Positions 1 through 10,643 of a stretch of 64,000 bases of DNA are shown here, piece by piece. The DNA is from Candidatus Melainabacteria bacterium (GTDB taxonomy: Bacteria > Cyanobacteriota > Vampirovibrionia > Gastranaerophilales > Gastranaerophilaceae). The translations under genes were made by a program, and so were the position numbers. Where the stretch lies: the NCBI GenBank assembly GCA_022009935.1, contig CP091731.1:1240001-1304000 (forward strand). Reading direction: 5' to 3'. How positions within the stretch are numbered: the stretch's first letter is position 1; every line of letters starts with the position of its first letter. The notes under the pieces were generated by a model. The model did no database searches. It was not told the origin of the DNA and saw only the letters and a program-made list of their open reading frames with translations.

Positions 1-1
1 G

Positions 2-236
2 ATTGGTTTGTTAACAGGATTGGGCATCCCTTACCAAAAAGTTACCCCTTTAAAATGGCAAAGTGCACTTAATTTTAAAAAGTAGAGGGCTTGAATATAA
101 GCAAAAGAAAAACGTTTTAAAAGGCCATGCTCAAAGACTTTTCCCGGAACTAAACCCCACTTTAGAAACCTGCGACGCTCTGTTAATTGGTGAATACGGA
201 AGACAAACGATTATAAAGGAAATTAGAGGTTTGTAA
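2..236 (+). pseudogene. RuvC-like Holliday junction resolvase, C-terminal part, frameshifted and cut by window edge
   Basis: Reading across a frameshift near position 88 gives a C-terminal segment with GLLTGLGIPYQKVTP, then KWQ, then CDALLIGEYGRQ before the stop. That last motif resembles the conserved Asp-Ala-Leu-(L/I)-(I/A)-E-Y-(A/G)-R end of phage and chromosomal crossover-junction endonucleases of the RuvC fold. These cut four-way DNA junctions. The start lies left of the window. Together with the serine recombinase that follows, it suggests the end of an integrated phage-like or conjugative element. The assignment rests on short motifs, so it is moderately secure only. Confidence 0.5.
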
Positions 237-237
237 T

Positions 238-417
238 TGTGCATTTGTTAAAAATAAAAATGTATCTTATGAAAATACCTTAAAAGCTTTTCAAACATTT
301 TATGATGAGCCATTAAACAAAGATGATGCGCTAAAAATTCAAAAAAAATTTAATCGGGTTTTATATATATTAAGTAGGAGTAAATCTAAAATATCACAAA
401 TAAAAGATTTATGTTAA
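238..417 (+). CDS. short unidentified reading frame, no clear start
   Basis: An open frame of about 59 codons ends in TAA just before the recombinase gene. It is lysine- and phenylalanine-rich (KAFQTFYDEPLNKDDALK) and has no ATG and no ribosome binding site in frame. It may be the tail of a frameshifted small element gene or chance. I do not recognise it. Confidence 0.25.
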   Translation, partial: CAFVKNKNVSYENTLKAFQTFYDEPLNKDDALKIQKKFNRVLYILSRSKSKISQIKDLC

Positions 418-426
418 AATTTTCTT

Positions 427-1898
427 ATGAAAAAAGTAGTTATTTATGCAAGAGTCTCCTCCAAACGACAAGAGGAAGAAGGGTATTCCATCCCGGCACA
501 ATTAAAATTTTTAAATGAATATGCAGCTAAAAAATGGTTTTGCAGTAGTCAAAGAATTTATAGATAGTGAAACCGCAAAAAAAGCCGGCCGCACAAATTT
601 TAACGAAATGATTAATTTTTTAAAAAGAATAGAACTGTAAACGCAATACTTGTAGAAAAAACGGATAGACTCTACCGCAATTTTAAAGACTACGTTTTGC
701 TTGATGAATTTAAAAACCTAGAAATCCATTTAGTCAAAGAAGGTGGGATTATAAGCGAAAATTCCCGCTCACATGAAAAATTAGTGCATGGCTTTAAGGT
801 ATTAATGGCCAAAAATTATATCGATAATCTATCCGAGGAAATAATGAAAGGGCAGAAACAAGCCTGCGAACAAGGAGATTATCCCAGCAAACCACCTTAT
901 GGGTATTACCGACCTAAAAAACAAATTTTAATCGACCCTAAAACATCAGGATACGTTCTAAGAGCTTTTAATTTATACTCCGAAGGCAATATATCTTTGG
1001 ATGATTTATGTCAAAAAATGTTTAATGAGGGGTTTGTATATAGCGAAATAAGCCCCAAAATTCATAAAAAGTCAATTGTCAAAAATACTTAAAACCCTTT
1101 TTTATACGGGAAATTTTTTGTACAAAAATGTATTATACAAAGGTCGGCATGAGCCTTTAATCAGCATGGGTTTATTTGAAAAAGTGCAACTTGCTTTTAA
1201 AAAGACGGCAAGCCTGAAACACGCAGAAAACATCAATTTATTTATTCAGGTCTTTTTACATGTGCAAAATGTGGCTCGGCTATTGTTGGCGAAATAAAAA
1301 AAGGCAAATATATTTATTATCATTGTGCTGATAAAACCAAAAACTGTCCAAATAAAGGTATAAGCATAAAACAAGAGCAACTTGATAAGTATTTTGAGGA
1401 GTCGATTAAAAGAATTCAAATAACGCCCCAGCATAAGAAAGCTATTGTGGAAGCTTTAAAAGAGAGTCATAAAGATGAAGAAGAATATAATAAGTCTGAA
1501 ATATTAAGGCTTACAAATAGGGCGGAGGTGCTTCGTAGCCGATTATCAAAAATATATGTTGATAAATTAGATGGTAAGATATCAGAAGATTTTGGGTTGA
1601 GAAAAATAACGAGTGGACGTTGGAGCATGCCAAAATTTTACGAGAAATTGAAGCGCATTCAAAAGCAAACGTGAATTACATGGCACAAGGCGCAAATCTG
1701 GTAGAACTTCTCGAAAACCTTTACACACACTACATTGAGCTCGACGACGCAGAAAAAACAAAAATACTAAAATATATCTTCTCGAACTTTTTGATAGACG
1801 GCCGAAACGTAAGCTATGAGTACGAAAAACCCTTTGACATTTTCGCCAAAGGACTGTCTCGTCTATTAAACTGGAGGATAGGAGATTCGAACTCCTGA
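427..1898 (+). CDS. serine site-specific recombinase (integrase type), several frameshifts, abutting tRNA-Ala
   Basis: The N-terminus reads VVIYARVSSKRQEEEGYSIPAQ, the resolvase/invertase catalytic start with its nucleophilic Ser in ARVSS. Further on come EKTDRLYRNF, then the recombinase domain (KPPYGYYR near 893), and a zinc-ribbon with CAKC and CADKTKNC near 1265-1350. A coiled-coil region precedes the C-terminus. This order is that of large serine recombinases, which integrate and excise mobile elements. At least four indels (near 535, 640, 1080, 1245 and 1610) break the frame. The last nine codons read antisense through the T-arm and acceptor of tRNA-Ala, so the attachment core is probably the tRNA 3' end and the element extends left of the window. 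Family call is firm; whether it is active is unknown. Confidence 0.85.
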
Positions 1899-1944
1899 CC
1901 CCCTGCGTGCAAGGCAGGTGCTCTACCAGCTGAGCTAATCCCCC
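1872..1944 (-). tRNA. tRNA-Ala (anticodon UGC)
   Basis: On the minus strand a full cloverleaf reads GGGGGAT at the acceptor, a D-arm AGCTCAGCTGGTAGAGC, an anticodon loop with TGC, a T-loop GTTCGAATC and the complementary acceptor ATCCTCC with discriminator A. CCA is not encoded. The recombinase gene ends inside its 3' half. Confidence 0.93.
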
Positions 1945-2022
1945 AAGGAATTCACTTACATGTTTAATTATAACATCAGCAAAAAAATTATGCAACACTT
2001 TTTTTGGTTTATATTAAATCGC

Positions 2023-2584
2023 TTTTTATATAAACCTAGCACAAAAAAAAACAAAGAAGTCCAATGGCTGACACTGCTTTATCTATAGACTTATGTCACA
2101 AGTTGCTTGATTTTTTCTTTTTTTATATAAACCTAGCACAAAAAAAAACAAAGAAGTCCAAACTTGACTCTTCCTTGTTTTTTCGACTTTCTTAGCTAAA
2201 TCTTTGCTTTTCTTCTTTTATATAAACCTAGCACAAAAAAGCAAAGAAGTCCAATGGCTGACACTGCCTTATCTATAAACTTATCCCACAAGTTGCTTAG
2301 ATTTTTCTTTTTTTATATAAACCTAGCACAAAAAAAAACAAAGAAGTCCAAACTTGACTCTTCCTTGCTTTTTTCGACTTTCTTAGCTAAATCTTTGCTT
2401 TTTCTTCTTTTATATAAACCTAGCACAAAAAAAACAAAGAAGTCCAAACTTGACTCTTCCTTGCTTTTACGACTTTCTTAGCTAAATCTTTGCTTTTCTT
2501 CTTTTATATAAACCTAGCACAAAAAAAAACAAAGAAGTCCAATGGCTGACACTGCTTTATCTATAGACTTATGTCACAAGTTGC
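2023..2584. repeat. tandem array of about six ~95 bp units, two alternating unit types
   Basis: The words TTTTATATAAACCTAGCAC and AAAGAAGTCCAA recur near 2028, 2124, 2219, 2315, 2410 and 2505. Between them lie two kinds of filler. One (copies in the 1st, 3rd and 6th units) ends like the 3' end of the gene at 2585-3132. The other (2nd, 4th and 5th) matches the 3' end and downstream terminator-like sequence of pnp at 4598-4680. Short reading frames within it are repeat-derived. Confidence 0.9.
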
Positions 2585-3132
2585 TTAGATTTTTTCTTTT
2601 TTATACCTTAGTCTTGTTGAAAGGTTGGTTATTGCACAAACAAAAAATCCCATAACACCAATACTAAACATAAATGGAATTAATGTTATTAACGATTTTT
2701 GCTTGATAAGTTTCTTATATTCATTTTTATATCTGTATTATTTTTGTCTGCAAGATTTTTTAGCTAATTTATTAAGTTCTGTAAATTTTACGACTTCTAA
2801 ATCATTTTTAAGTGTTTCTTTGCATTTGCCGTTTTTTTTCAATATACGCTTAAATCCATTTTCAAAAAGTTCACTTCCCGATATAACATACAATCCGACA
2901 ATCGGGTAACGAAAAGTGTTTCTATAAAATTTTCTTTCCCACGGTCATAAGCAGCACCAAAATATCCTAATCCCCTATTAATACACAAGATGTCAACTGT
3001 CCTTTGCTCAAATTCAACTTTCCGTTTTCACTTGTATAATCAATACAAAAATATTTATTTATAAAATTTTTATATTTTTATTATTTTTGAAATTTTATCA
3101 CCAGGTGAAAGTATAAATTCAGAAATATTCAT
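2585..3132 (-). CDS. unidentified protein with C-terminal membrane segment, frameshifted
   Basis: Read across frameshifts near 2750, 2975 and 3060, the product starts MNISEFILSPGDKISK, has a middle with GYFGAAYDRGKENFIETLF and YPIVGLYVISGSELFENGFK, and ends with a hydrophobic helix (LIPFMFSIGVMGFFVC) and a basic tail, about 180 residues. Its ATG overlaps the stop of the upstream gene (TAATG), so the two are translationally coupled. It runs directly into the tandem array, whose first unit type carries copies of its last codons. I do not recognise the family. Confidence 0.5.
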
Positions 3133-3747
3133 TATTGTCTTTGACTTACTTCCTTTTTAGCAAGCAAAATAGCACTCAAAATACTTAAAATCGATGCAAT
3201 AAAAGCACGAATTAAGTTTTTATATGCACTATTTTTTACTTTGTTAATTTTATTTTTATCTTCTTCTTTTTTGTCAAGTGATGCAATATTTACAAAATCA
3301 CTTTGCTTGAATGCTTTAATTGTAAGCAAATTCTTTGAAATAATTTAACGTAAAAACAAGAATTGGTATAATGAGTGATGTAAGTGCAATAGCTGCTTTT
3401 ATTGGTATGATTTTATTTTTAGTCGAAATCTTTTTTAATTTTTCATAACTTTGAGCTACTAATTTTTTTTGTTCAGAGGTTAACTTTTTTGAAAAAAGTT
3501 TGCGAAATATTTTCTCTCCCAATATTTGTGGTAAAAAATAAACAACGGCACTCTCTGCTGTTTCCAAAAATGTATTTTCAAATAAATCAGCCTTGCTTCT
3601 TGAAAATGCTGCTTTGGGAATAAGTTGTGTAGTTGTGTCCTGAATAAATCTTGATGTTGATAAGCCCGATGCACTTTCGTTGTGTGCAATAAATTTCCCA
3701 GCAAGTTTTAATGGTAATGGTAATGTATTCAATAAATTATTTGTCAT
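3132..3747 (-). CDS. unidentified protein with two membrane segments, frameshifted
   Basis: I chose ATG at 3747 because AAGGAAAA lies just upstream. The product begins MTNNLLNTLPLPLKLAGKF and has SRFIQDTTTQLIPKAAFSRS and AVVYFLPQILGEKIFRKLF in the first 100 residues. A membrane helix (PIKAAIALTSLIIPILVFTLNYF) follows, then a charged linker and a second helix (LIRAFIASILSILSAILLA), about 204 residues. A single indel near 3325 splits it. It forms an overlapping pair with the gene at 2585-3132. Its layout (polar N-terminus, a proline-containing hydrophobic block, membrane helix) is reminiscent of the 55030-56205 protein, but I cannot show homology. Confidence 0.55.
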
Positions 3748-3772
3748 ATTTTTTCCTTTTTTGTTAAAACTA

Positions 3773-3799
3773 AAAAACCTGTACATAAAGTGCAGGTTT
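3773..3799 (-). terminator. terminator-like hairpin in the leader of the 3747 gene
   Basis: In the minus direction AAACCTG and CAGGTTT pair around an 11-nt loop and are followed by a T-run, about 30 bases before the start codon. It could be an attenuator or the end of an upstream short RNA. Confidence 0.5.
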
Positions 3800-4022
3800 A
3801 ATTTATATTAAAATATAACAAATGTTACTACAGCCTGCACAATAATTATGCCAAGCTACGCCAACTTTTATTGATTTTATACATTACATTACTCATACTT
3901 TTATTATAATAGCAAATAAATATTATTCAATACCTATTTTATATTTATTAAGTTTTTTAAAAGCATAATTAATAAATCTGTCGAATTTAGAAATTCGACT
4001 AAAAACTAAGACCTATTCTAAT

Positions 4023-4597
4023 ACATGCTTGTCTTCACTTCATCGTTCCAAATTATTGACAACTTTTTAAATAACGGACTTTGTGCGTCCAACAATTTGA
4101 CTTTATCCACCAATGTGAATTGACTTTTGTTTGATTATAGCGTTGAAGTTCAATTAATACTTTTGTTAAACATTTTTTGTTTTTTCCGCCTGGGGCAGCG
4201 GATTCTACCCTAAAGGGCACCCTCCCTTGTACGGCTCGATTGCCATCTCGCCTACAAGAGGAGCTGTTGGTAGGGCGGAGTCGAGCGTTAGCGAGCGAGC
4301 CCGTAACAAAACTAAAACAATGATTAGACTAAGAATTTAAAAAACGGGCTGCAATATAAAAAAAATCCGCTGGAGTGGAGCCTTGAAAAGGCGAAACGGA
4401 ATGCAAGGATTGCGCTAAGCCAAATAATTTGGTATAACTAATTTTGAACAAATAACAACCCGACGTAATCCAAGAATCTGCCCTCATTTTATTCGGGCAT
4501 CTGTCCTACGGCGGATTTTTTTATATACATGATGGGGACGGCTTCGCCGTCCCCACACTGCAACCCTCTTTGACATTCATAACTGAAAGTGTGGAAT
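4023..4597. repeat. GC-rich interspersed repeat block, no gene
   Basis: This gap upstream of the membrane-protein pair and downstream of pnp has no credible gene. It holds a 43 bp segment (4023-4066) repeated directly at 9024-9065, and a ~50 bp segment (4365-4414) repeated inverted at 9066-9113. It also has a GCCGTAGGA...GAGGGC element (about 4466-4520) that recurs near 8562 and 42508, and a perfect hairpin GGGGACGGC-TTC-GCCGTCCCC at 4534-4554. GC content is visibly higher than in the genes around it. Confidence 0.85.
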
Positions 4598-4645
4598 AAA
4601 AAAAAGCAAAAGAAGTCCAAACTTGACTCTTCCTTGCTTTTTCAA
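4598..4645. terminator. imperfect bidirectional terminator downstream of pnp
   Basis: AAAGCAA pairs with TTGCTTT on the outside and GTC with GAC around a CAAACTT loop, with A-runs on one side and T-runs on the other. It lies directly after the pnp stop in the minus direction. The same structure recurs in the array at 2.0-2.6 kb. Confidence 0.55.
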
Positions 4646-4650
4646 TTTTC

Positions 4651-6783
4651 TTAGTTAAATCTTTGCTTTTCTTCTTCTGAAACACCTTTGATTGTCAAAT
4701 TGACACGACCTTTGTCATCGATTTTAATAACTTTGACAATAACTTCATCGCCAATAGACAATTTGCTTTCAACGGTTTCAATACGTTCATTTGCAACTTG
4801 AGAAATATGCACCATACCGTCTTTTCCGGGGGCAAGCTCAACAAAAGCTCCGATTGGTATAATTCTTACAACTTTTCCACGGCGAACCATACCCTCAACC
4901 GGTTTAAAAGTCGCATCTTCAATCATACGCATTGCTATATTAGCACCCTCGGCATCATTGCTTGTAATTGTAACATGTCCGTCATCTTGTATATCAATTT
5001 CAGCACCGCTACATTCAATAATATTTTTAATATTTTTGCCTCCCGGACCAATAACAACACCAATATCATCAACATCAATGTTCATTGAATAAATGCGAGG
5101 TGCAAACGGTGACATCTCTTTAGCAGGTTCAGTTATTACTTCACGCATTTTGCCAAGAATGTGCAAACGACCTTCTTTAGCCTGGTTTAAAGCTTGACGC
5201 AAAGTTTCATTGCTTATGCCTTTCACCTTCATATCCATCTGTAAAGCAGTAATGGCTTCGTCATTACCTGTAACCTTAAAGTCCATATCGCCCAAAAAGT
5301 CTTCAATACCTTGAATATCAGTCAGTACAACAGTTGCATCATCTTCTTTGATTAATCCCATAGCAACTCCGCCAATCATACATTTAACAGGAACACCCGC
5401 ATTCATTAAAGCCATTGAGCTGCCACAAGTTGAAGCCATAGAAGTTGAACCGTTTGATTCCAAAACATCAGATGTAACACGGATTGTGTAACCAAATTTG
5501 TCCATATCAGGCAAAGCAGGAACATTTGCACGTTCAGCCAAGTTTCCATGACCTATTTCACGACGTCCCGGGCTTCTCAATGCCTTTACTTCACCTACTG
5601 AAAACCCAGGGAAAATGTACTTGTGCATATACGTCTTTTTAGTCAATGGGTCAACACCATCCAATTCAAGTGCCATTGAAGGTCCTGCAAGTGTTGCAAC
5701 AGAAAGAACTTGAGTTTGCCCACGAGTGAATACGGCTGAACCATGAGCACGAGGAATTACCCCAACTTCACACCAAATCGGTCTGACTTCTGTTATTTTA
5801 CGTCCGTCTGCACGAACTCCCTCATCGATAATCATTCGACGCATTATTTTCTTTTCCAAATATTTAAACTCTTCAGCTATAAAATCAATGCCCGATTCAT
5901 TTATCATTTTATTTATTTCATCTTCTTCGCCTAAGGCTGCAACTTTTTCCTTAACAAGCGTTTTAGCTTCTTCAAGCTTATTTTGACGGTACTCACGGTC
6001 AAAATTATGATAAGCATCATAAATCATATCATAAGCTGTTTCTTTTATTATTGAAGCCAAACGACTTGTGTCATAAGGATTTACAAATTCAGGTTTTTCA
6101 ACCCCACACATTTTAGCAAATTCAATTTGTGCTTGAACTTGTTTTTTATCTCAACTTGAGCAAACTCAACTGCGTGCATAATGTCATCTTCGGTCACAAA
6201 ATTGCAACCGGCTTCAACCATAATAACACTGTTTTCAGTACCTGCAACAACTATATCCAAATCAGATTCTTTTGATTGTTGGTGAGTCGGGTTTGCAATA
6301 TATTCACCATTAATACAAGCTACACGAACGGCACCGATAGGGACCTTCAAACGGAGCTTCTGTCAACATCAATGCAAATGAAGCACCCAACATTGCAAGA
6401 GTATCTGCTTGGTTTTCTTGGTCATAACTCATAAGTTGAGCCACGATTTGAACATCATTTCTATATCCTTTAGGAAATAAAGGACGAATTGGTCTGTCTA
6501 TCAATCTTGATATTAATATAGCTTTTTCACTCGGACGTCCTTCATTTTTGGTAAATCCACCGGGAATTCGTCCAATAGCTGACATACGTTCTTCATAATC
6601 AATAAGCAACGGGAAAAAATCAATACCTACACGTGGTTCTTTTGCAACTGTTGCATGCACAAATAACATTGTATCACCACAACGTATTGTTACAGAAGAG
6701 CTTGCACTTCTTGCATATTTCCCTGTTTCTACTTCAACAACTTTTCCACCTATGGTAAGTTGTATTTTTTTACTTTCAACCAT
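4651..6783 (-). CDS. pnp: polyribonucleotide nucleotidyltransferase (PNPase), two frameshifts
   Basis: PNPase degrades RNA 3'-to-5' with phosphate and adds tails. The N-terminal RNase PH domain (GKYARSASSSVTIRCGDT, GGFTKNEGRPSEKAIL, LIDRPIRPLFPKGY), the helical linker and the second RNase PH domain (GQTQVLSVATL, GFSVGE, RREIGHGNLAERA, SDVLESNGSTSMASTCG) are followed by KH (IGVVIGPGGKNIKNI) and S1 (GMVRRGKVVRIIPIGAFVEL) domains. The total is about 710 residues, normal for the family. Indels near 6345 and 6140 split the frame, both within otherwise conserved sequence. In many bacteria pnp follows rpsO; here rpsO is far away at 52.3 kb. The last codons are duplicated in the 2.0-2.6 kb array. Confidence 0.96.
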
Positions 6784-6861
6784 TTTTTCTTCTTTCTTTC
6801 TTTTTTATTTTCTACCCTTTTGTATTCATCTAAAATTATACAACAAATTGTTTTTAATGTA

Positions 6862-6894
6862 AAAAAAGGACGTATTTAATAAAAACACGTCCAT
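6862..6894 (-). terminator. Rho-independent terminator of the zinc-ribbon gene
   Basis: On the minus strand GGACGTG and TACGTCC pair around an AT loop and are followed by seven T. It separates the zinc-ribbon gene from pnp. Confidence 0.85.
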
Positions 6895-6932
6895 TATTTA
6901 ATTATATGTAAAATTAGTTTGTTGCTTATTAA

Positions 6933-7227
6933 TTAAGCTGAAGCAAGATTTTCAGATTCTGCTTTATGTTTTTGATAACAATCTTTACAAAATACTTCTT
7001 TACCTTCAACAGGCTTAAAAGGTACTTTTGTCGTAATGCCACAATCACTACATTGAACTTCATACATTTTTTTGTGACGACTTTTGCTGCGGCGACGTTG
7101 TTTACGACATTCACTGCAACGTTTTGGGGTGTTAACTAATCCTTTTTGAGCATAAAATTTTTTCACCGGCTGTAAATACAAATTCACAACCGCAATCTTC
7201 ACAGATTAGTTTTTCATCTTCGTACAT
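6933..7227 (-). CDS. probable zinc-ribbon protein (zf-trcl type) with four Cys pairs
   Basis: With one indel corrected near 7165 the product is about 97 residues. It starts MYEDEKLICEDCGCEFVF, followed by CSECRKQRR, then CSDCGITTKVPFKP and CKDCYQKH. The first two pairs match the probable zinc-ribbon domain typical of small bacterial proteins. The second two pairs form another ribbon with the TxVPFxP signature. Such proteins are thought to bind nucleic acid, but no function is established. An A/T-rich leader and GGAGAAAC precede the ATG, and a strong terminator follows, so it is monocistronic. Confidence 0.8.
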
Positions 7228-7451
7228 CGGGTGTTTCTCCTTTTATTTTGTAACTTTAAGCAGATTTATAACAGTCATTTTAGTTTAATTTATTTAAAAT
7301 GCAATAGTTAATTTTTCTACTTTTTTACATTCTAACTTTTTTTTTATTTTTTGGCAAGAATATATATTTATGTTTCATAAAACAATTATACTATTTTAAT
7401 TATCAATGAATTATGGTATAAATAAAATAAATAATTAAAAGGCATTTTAGT

Positions 7452-8213
7452 ATGATAAAGAAAAAAATATTAAGTATTATTTTATTAGTTATATTATGTT
7501 TTACGCTAAATCCGATTGCTGTTTTGGCAAATGAATATGATAATGATGGGGATTCTAACGGTTATGACCCTGTTGAGTTTAAATTTGAACATATAAACAA
7601 TGGAAAAACGTCATCGCCAATGGATTTAATAAAAGTAACAGATGACGGCACACGAGTTATTGTTAAGAATAACCTTATCCCTATTGCCTTTAACGACCAT
7701 TTTACGACTAAGAAATACAAGGATTTAAATGTAGTCGAGTTTTACATCCCTTGTGATATAACAACGAATAATGCAAAATGCTTAATTCCTGCCAAATCAC
7801 TTGTTTTAGGTGAAATAAGCTGTATACAACAACCCAAATGGGGTAATCGTAATGCAAAAGTTTATATTACTTTAAAAAAGCTTATCTTCCCAAATGGGCG
7901 CCAGTTTGATATATGCGCTAAACCATATGAAAATGGTGGTGTTTTGAAAAAAAGTGGTTGGACAAATTTTGGAAAAGCGGCAGCATATACAGTTGGCGGT
8001 TTTGGATTAGGAGCCGGTAACGGTGCTTGGATTGGGGCTTGTGCAGGCAACGCTTGGACAGGCACTTGGTTGGGCATGGCTATTGGCGGTGGCGCCGGGC
8101 TTTTGCTTGGACTTTTTACACCGGGAATGCATTATAAGGCAAAAAAAGGTAAAGTCATTTATATGCGACTCTGTGAAGATATTATTATATCTCCTGATTG
8201 TTGTTGCGACTAA
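7452..8213 (+). CDS. secreted protein with glycine-rich hydrophobic C-terminal segment
   Basis: A Sec signal peptide (MIKKKILSIILLVILCFTLNPIAVLA) precedes an acidic linker. A beta-rich region contains IPAKSLVLGEISCIQ and KVYITLKKLIFPNGRQ, followed by a Gly-rich stretch (GGFGLGAGNGAWIGACAGNAW and GGGAGLLLGLFTPG) and a Cys-rich end. The total is 253 residues and the frame is intact. The 'IPAKS...GE...LIFPNGR' block vaguely recalls the outer-membrane domain of VirB10/TrbI-type proteins, and the Gly segment looks like a glycine zipper; this is weak inference. Repeats flank it on the right. Confidence 0.7.
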   Translation: MIKKKILSIILLVILCFTLNPIAVLANEYDNDGDSNGYDPVEFKFEHINNGKTSSPMDLIKVTDDGTRVIVKNNLIPIAFNDHFTTKKYKDLNVVEFYIPCDITTNNAKCLIPAKSLVLGEISCIQQPKWGNRNAKVYITLKKLIFPNGRQFDICAKPYENGGVLKKSGWTNFGKAAAYTVGGFGLGAGNGAWIGACAGNAWTGTWLGMAIGGGAGLLLGLFTPGMHYKAKKGKVIYMRLCEDIIISPDCCCD

Positions 8214-8224
8214 ACAAAGAATTT

Positions 8225-9582
8225 GAAGTGAAATAAAATAAATTGATTTCATTCACCATTGTGGATTGATTTTTGTTTACTTTTTGCGTTGAAGTCCAAT
8301 TATTTTATTTTCCTCCAAATACTTTGTTTTAGTTTTATATGACGGGCTGCGGATTCGTCGTTGGCCGTCTTGGATTTCTTTCTAGCTCACAGAGCCGTGC
8401 CTTATGTGCCTTGCACAAGCCGGCACGGTCTGTTCGCTCCCCGGACTACGCCCGTTCAGAAATCCGCTTGCCTGATTGTGAGGAGAAAAGCGTTGCATCC
8501 GTGCGGAGCTTTAGACGAGGAAGCGACCCAGCTTCCGAGTATAAAGCGAAGTAGTTAATGACCGCCGTAGGAAAGACGACCGAATGAAATGAGGGCGGAT
8601 GCCCCAGGCGGTAAAAAGCGTAAGCCGTGCGTAAAACAAAGCCAAAACGGCTCAGTTTTGGATTTGTTTGTAGCAGTTAATAGGCGACGGCGGATTCGCA
8701 GTTGGCCTTGCCTGATTGTGAGGAACTGAACGGAGTGAAATAATTTTGTAAAAAAATTATGAAACGGAGTTGCATAGTTCCGAACGCTGCGTAATCCAAG
8801 ATAAAAGAGTTTTCTTCGAAAACTCCACAGGAGCGAAAACTGAACGGAGTGGAACAATTTTGTAAAAATTGTGAAACGGAGTTGCATAGTTCGAACGCTG
8901 CGTAATCCAAGATAAAAGAGTTTTCTTCGAAAACTCCACAGGAGCGAAAACTGAACGGAGTGGAACAATTTTGTAAAAATTGTGAAACGGAGTTGCATAG
9001 TTCCGAACGCTGCGTAATCCAAGACATGCTGTCTTCACTTCATCGTTCCAAATTATTGACAACTTGCAATCCTGCATTCCGTTTCGCCTTTTCAAGGCTA
9101 CACTCCAGCGGATTGCTGCGAACTTACGTGCTGGGTGTGCTGACGCACACACGGCGCACTAGTCAAAATTTGGCTAACCACGGCGGATATTATTTAATGC
9201 AGGGGGACGGCAAAGCCGTCCCCCTGCACCCCTTGGATATTCACAACTAAAAATGTGGAAAACAGAGCCAAACAAATGAGTGAACATTTCACGGGTTGCA
9301 AGGGGTTTTATATAACGGGCTAACGCGTGACAACTGATGCAGTCATTCACCAACGTGGATTGACTTTTACTTAATTATAGCGTTGAAGTCCAATAATGCT
9401 TTTTGTTAAGCATTTTTGTTTTAGTTTTATATGACGGGCTAACGCGTGACAACTGATGCAGTCATTCACCAACGTGGGTTGGCTTTTGCTTAATTATAGC
9501 GTTGAAGTCCAATTATTTTATTTTCCTCCAAATACTTTGTTTTAGTTTTATATAACGTGCCGTGGAATAACTAATTTTCACA
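8225..9582. repeat. long repeat region: arrays, hairpins and interspersed elements, no gene
   Basis: No credible gene is seen. 8240-8340 and 9340-9555 hold copies of the TTTTATATRACGGGCT ... GTGGATTGACTT ... GTTGAAGTCCAATTATT element, three in all. 8344-8700 is GC-rich and contains a GCCGTAGGAAAGACG element. 8724-9022 has three ~110 bp tandem units (GAACGGAGTG...GAAACGGAGTTGCATAGTT...GCTGCGTAATCCAAGA), two of which carry the hairpin GAGTTTTC-TTC-GAAAACTC. 9024-9113 holds the partners of the 4.0-4.4 kb repeats. 9198-9228 is a perfect 14-bp hairpin, TGCAGGGGGACGGC around AAA. Confidence 0.85.
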
Positions 9583-10640
9583 CTACTTCAAACCAACAAG
9601 ATAATTAGTAAGTATTGCTTCAAACTCGTTTAATAAATCTTCTTCTTTTACTTTTTTAATTATCTCGCCTTTTTTAAAAATATAACCTTCACCAATACCG
9701 CCTGCAATTCCAAAATCAGCATGTCTGGCTTCTCCCGAGCCATTGACGGCACATCCCATAACCGCAATTGTCAAAGGAGTTTTTATATTTTTAAATCTTT
9801 CCTCCACTTTGTGAGCAAGGTCAATCAAGTTTATTTTACACCTGCCACAAGTAGGGCAAGAGATAAAATTTATACCTTCATCACGAAGTTTTAAAGCTCG
9901 TAGTATATTAAACCCTGCATAGACTTCTTCAATAGGGTTTTCACTTAGCGAAACACGTATTGTATCACCTATACCGTCAAGCAAAAGCGGTGAAAATGCA
10001 AGAGATGATTTTATTAGACCGTTTTTAAAGTACCTGCTTCTGTCAAGCCCAAGTGTAGCGGGTAATCTACTTTTTTGTCAATAAGCCTGTATGCTTCAAT
10101 TGTTGTTTTAACATCAGAAGATTTTAAAGACACTTTTATTTGGTCAAAATCGTTATCTTCTAATATCTTTATGTGTTCCATTGCCGACTCAACCATTTTT
10201 TCTGCAAGCGTTAAATCGTCACGGTTTGCATATTTTTTATCCAATGACCCCCCATTTATCCCGATACGGATTGGAATGTTGTGTTTTTTTGCACATTCGA
10301 CAACTTTTTTAACATTCTCTTCTTTTCCAATATTCCCAGGGTTCAATCTCAAAGCATCAACACCCATATCAATAGCGGTTAAAGCAAGCCTATAGTCAAA
10401 ATGAATATCCGCAACAATTGGTATTGGTGATTTTTTCTTTATATCTTTCAAAGCGCTTGCCGCATCTTTATTTAAAACAGCTAAACGTATTATTTCACAA
10501 CCGGCTTCGCTTAATTTAAAAATTTGGTTTAAAGTAGCGTTAACATCACAAGTATTTGTCGTACACATTGATTGGACAGCTATTTTATTTCCGCCACCGA
10601 TTTTTACATCACCTATTTTTATTACCTTTTTCATAGCCAT
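9583..10640 (-). CDS. ispG: 4-hydroxy-3-methylbut-2-en-1-yl diphosphate synthase
   Basis: IspG (GcpE) is the [4Fe-4S] enzyme that reduces MEcPP to HMBPP in the MEP isoprenoid pathway. The TIM-barrel part shows VQSMCTTNTCDVNAT, VADIHFDYRLAL, ALRLNPGNIG and LHLGLTEAG. The C-terminal part supplies cluster ligands in CPTCGRC and in the catalytic region MGCAVNGSGEARHADFGIAGG. One indel near 10000 splits the frame; joined, it is about 350 residues, the usual short bacterial form. It starts four bases after mscS stops, so the two are one operon. The MEP route fits the cyanobacterial lineage. Confidence 0.95.
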
Positions 10641-10643
10641 TTT

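Noticed and set aside
4651..6783. pnp as a pseudogene
   Set aside because: All catalytic and RNA-binding domains are conserved around two single-base indels; a functional gene with sequence errors is more likely.
8339..9250. Several ORFs of 65-155 codons on both strands in the GC-rich region
   Set aside because: They arise from repeated, non-coding units (the same peptides recur in tandem), have no ribosome sites and no resemblance to known proteins.
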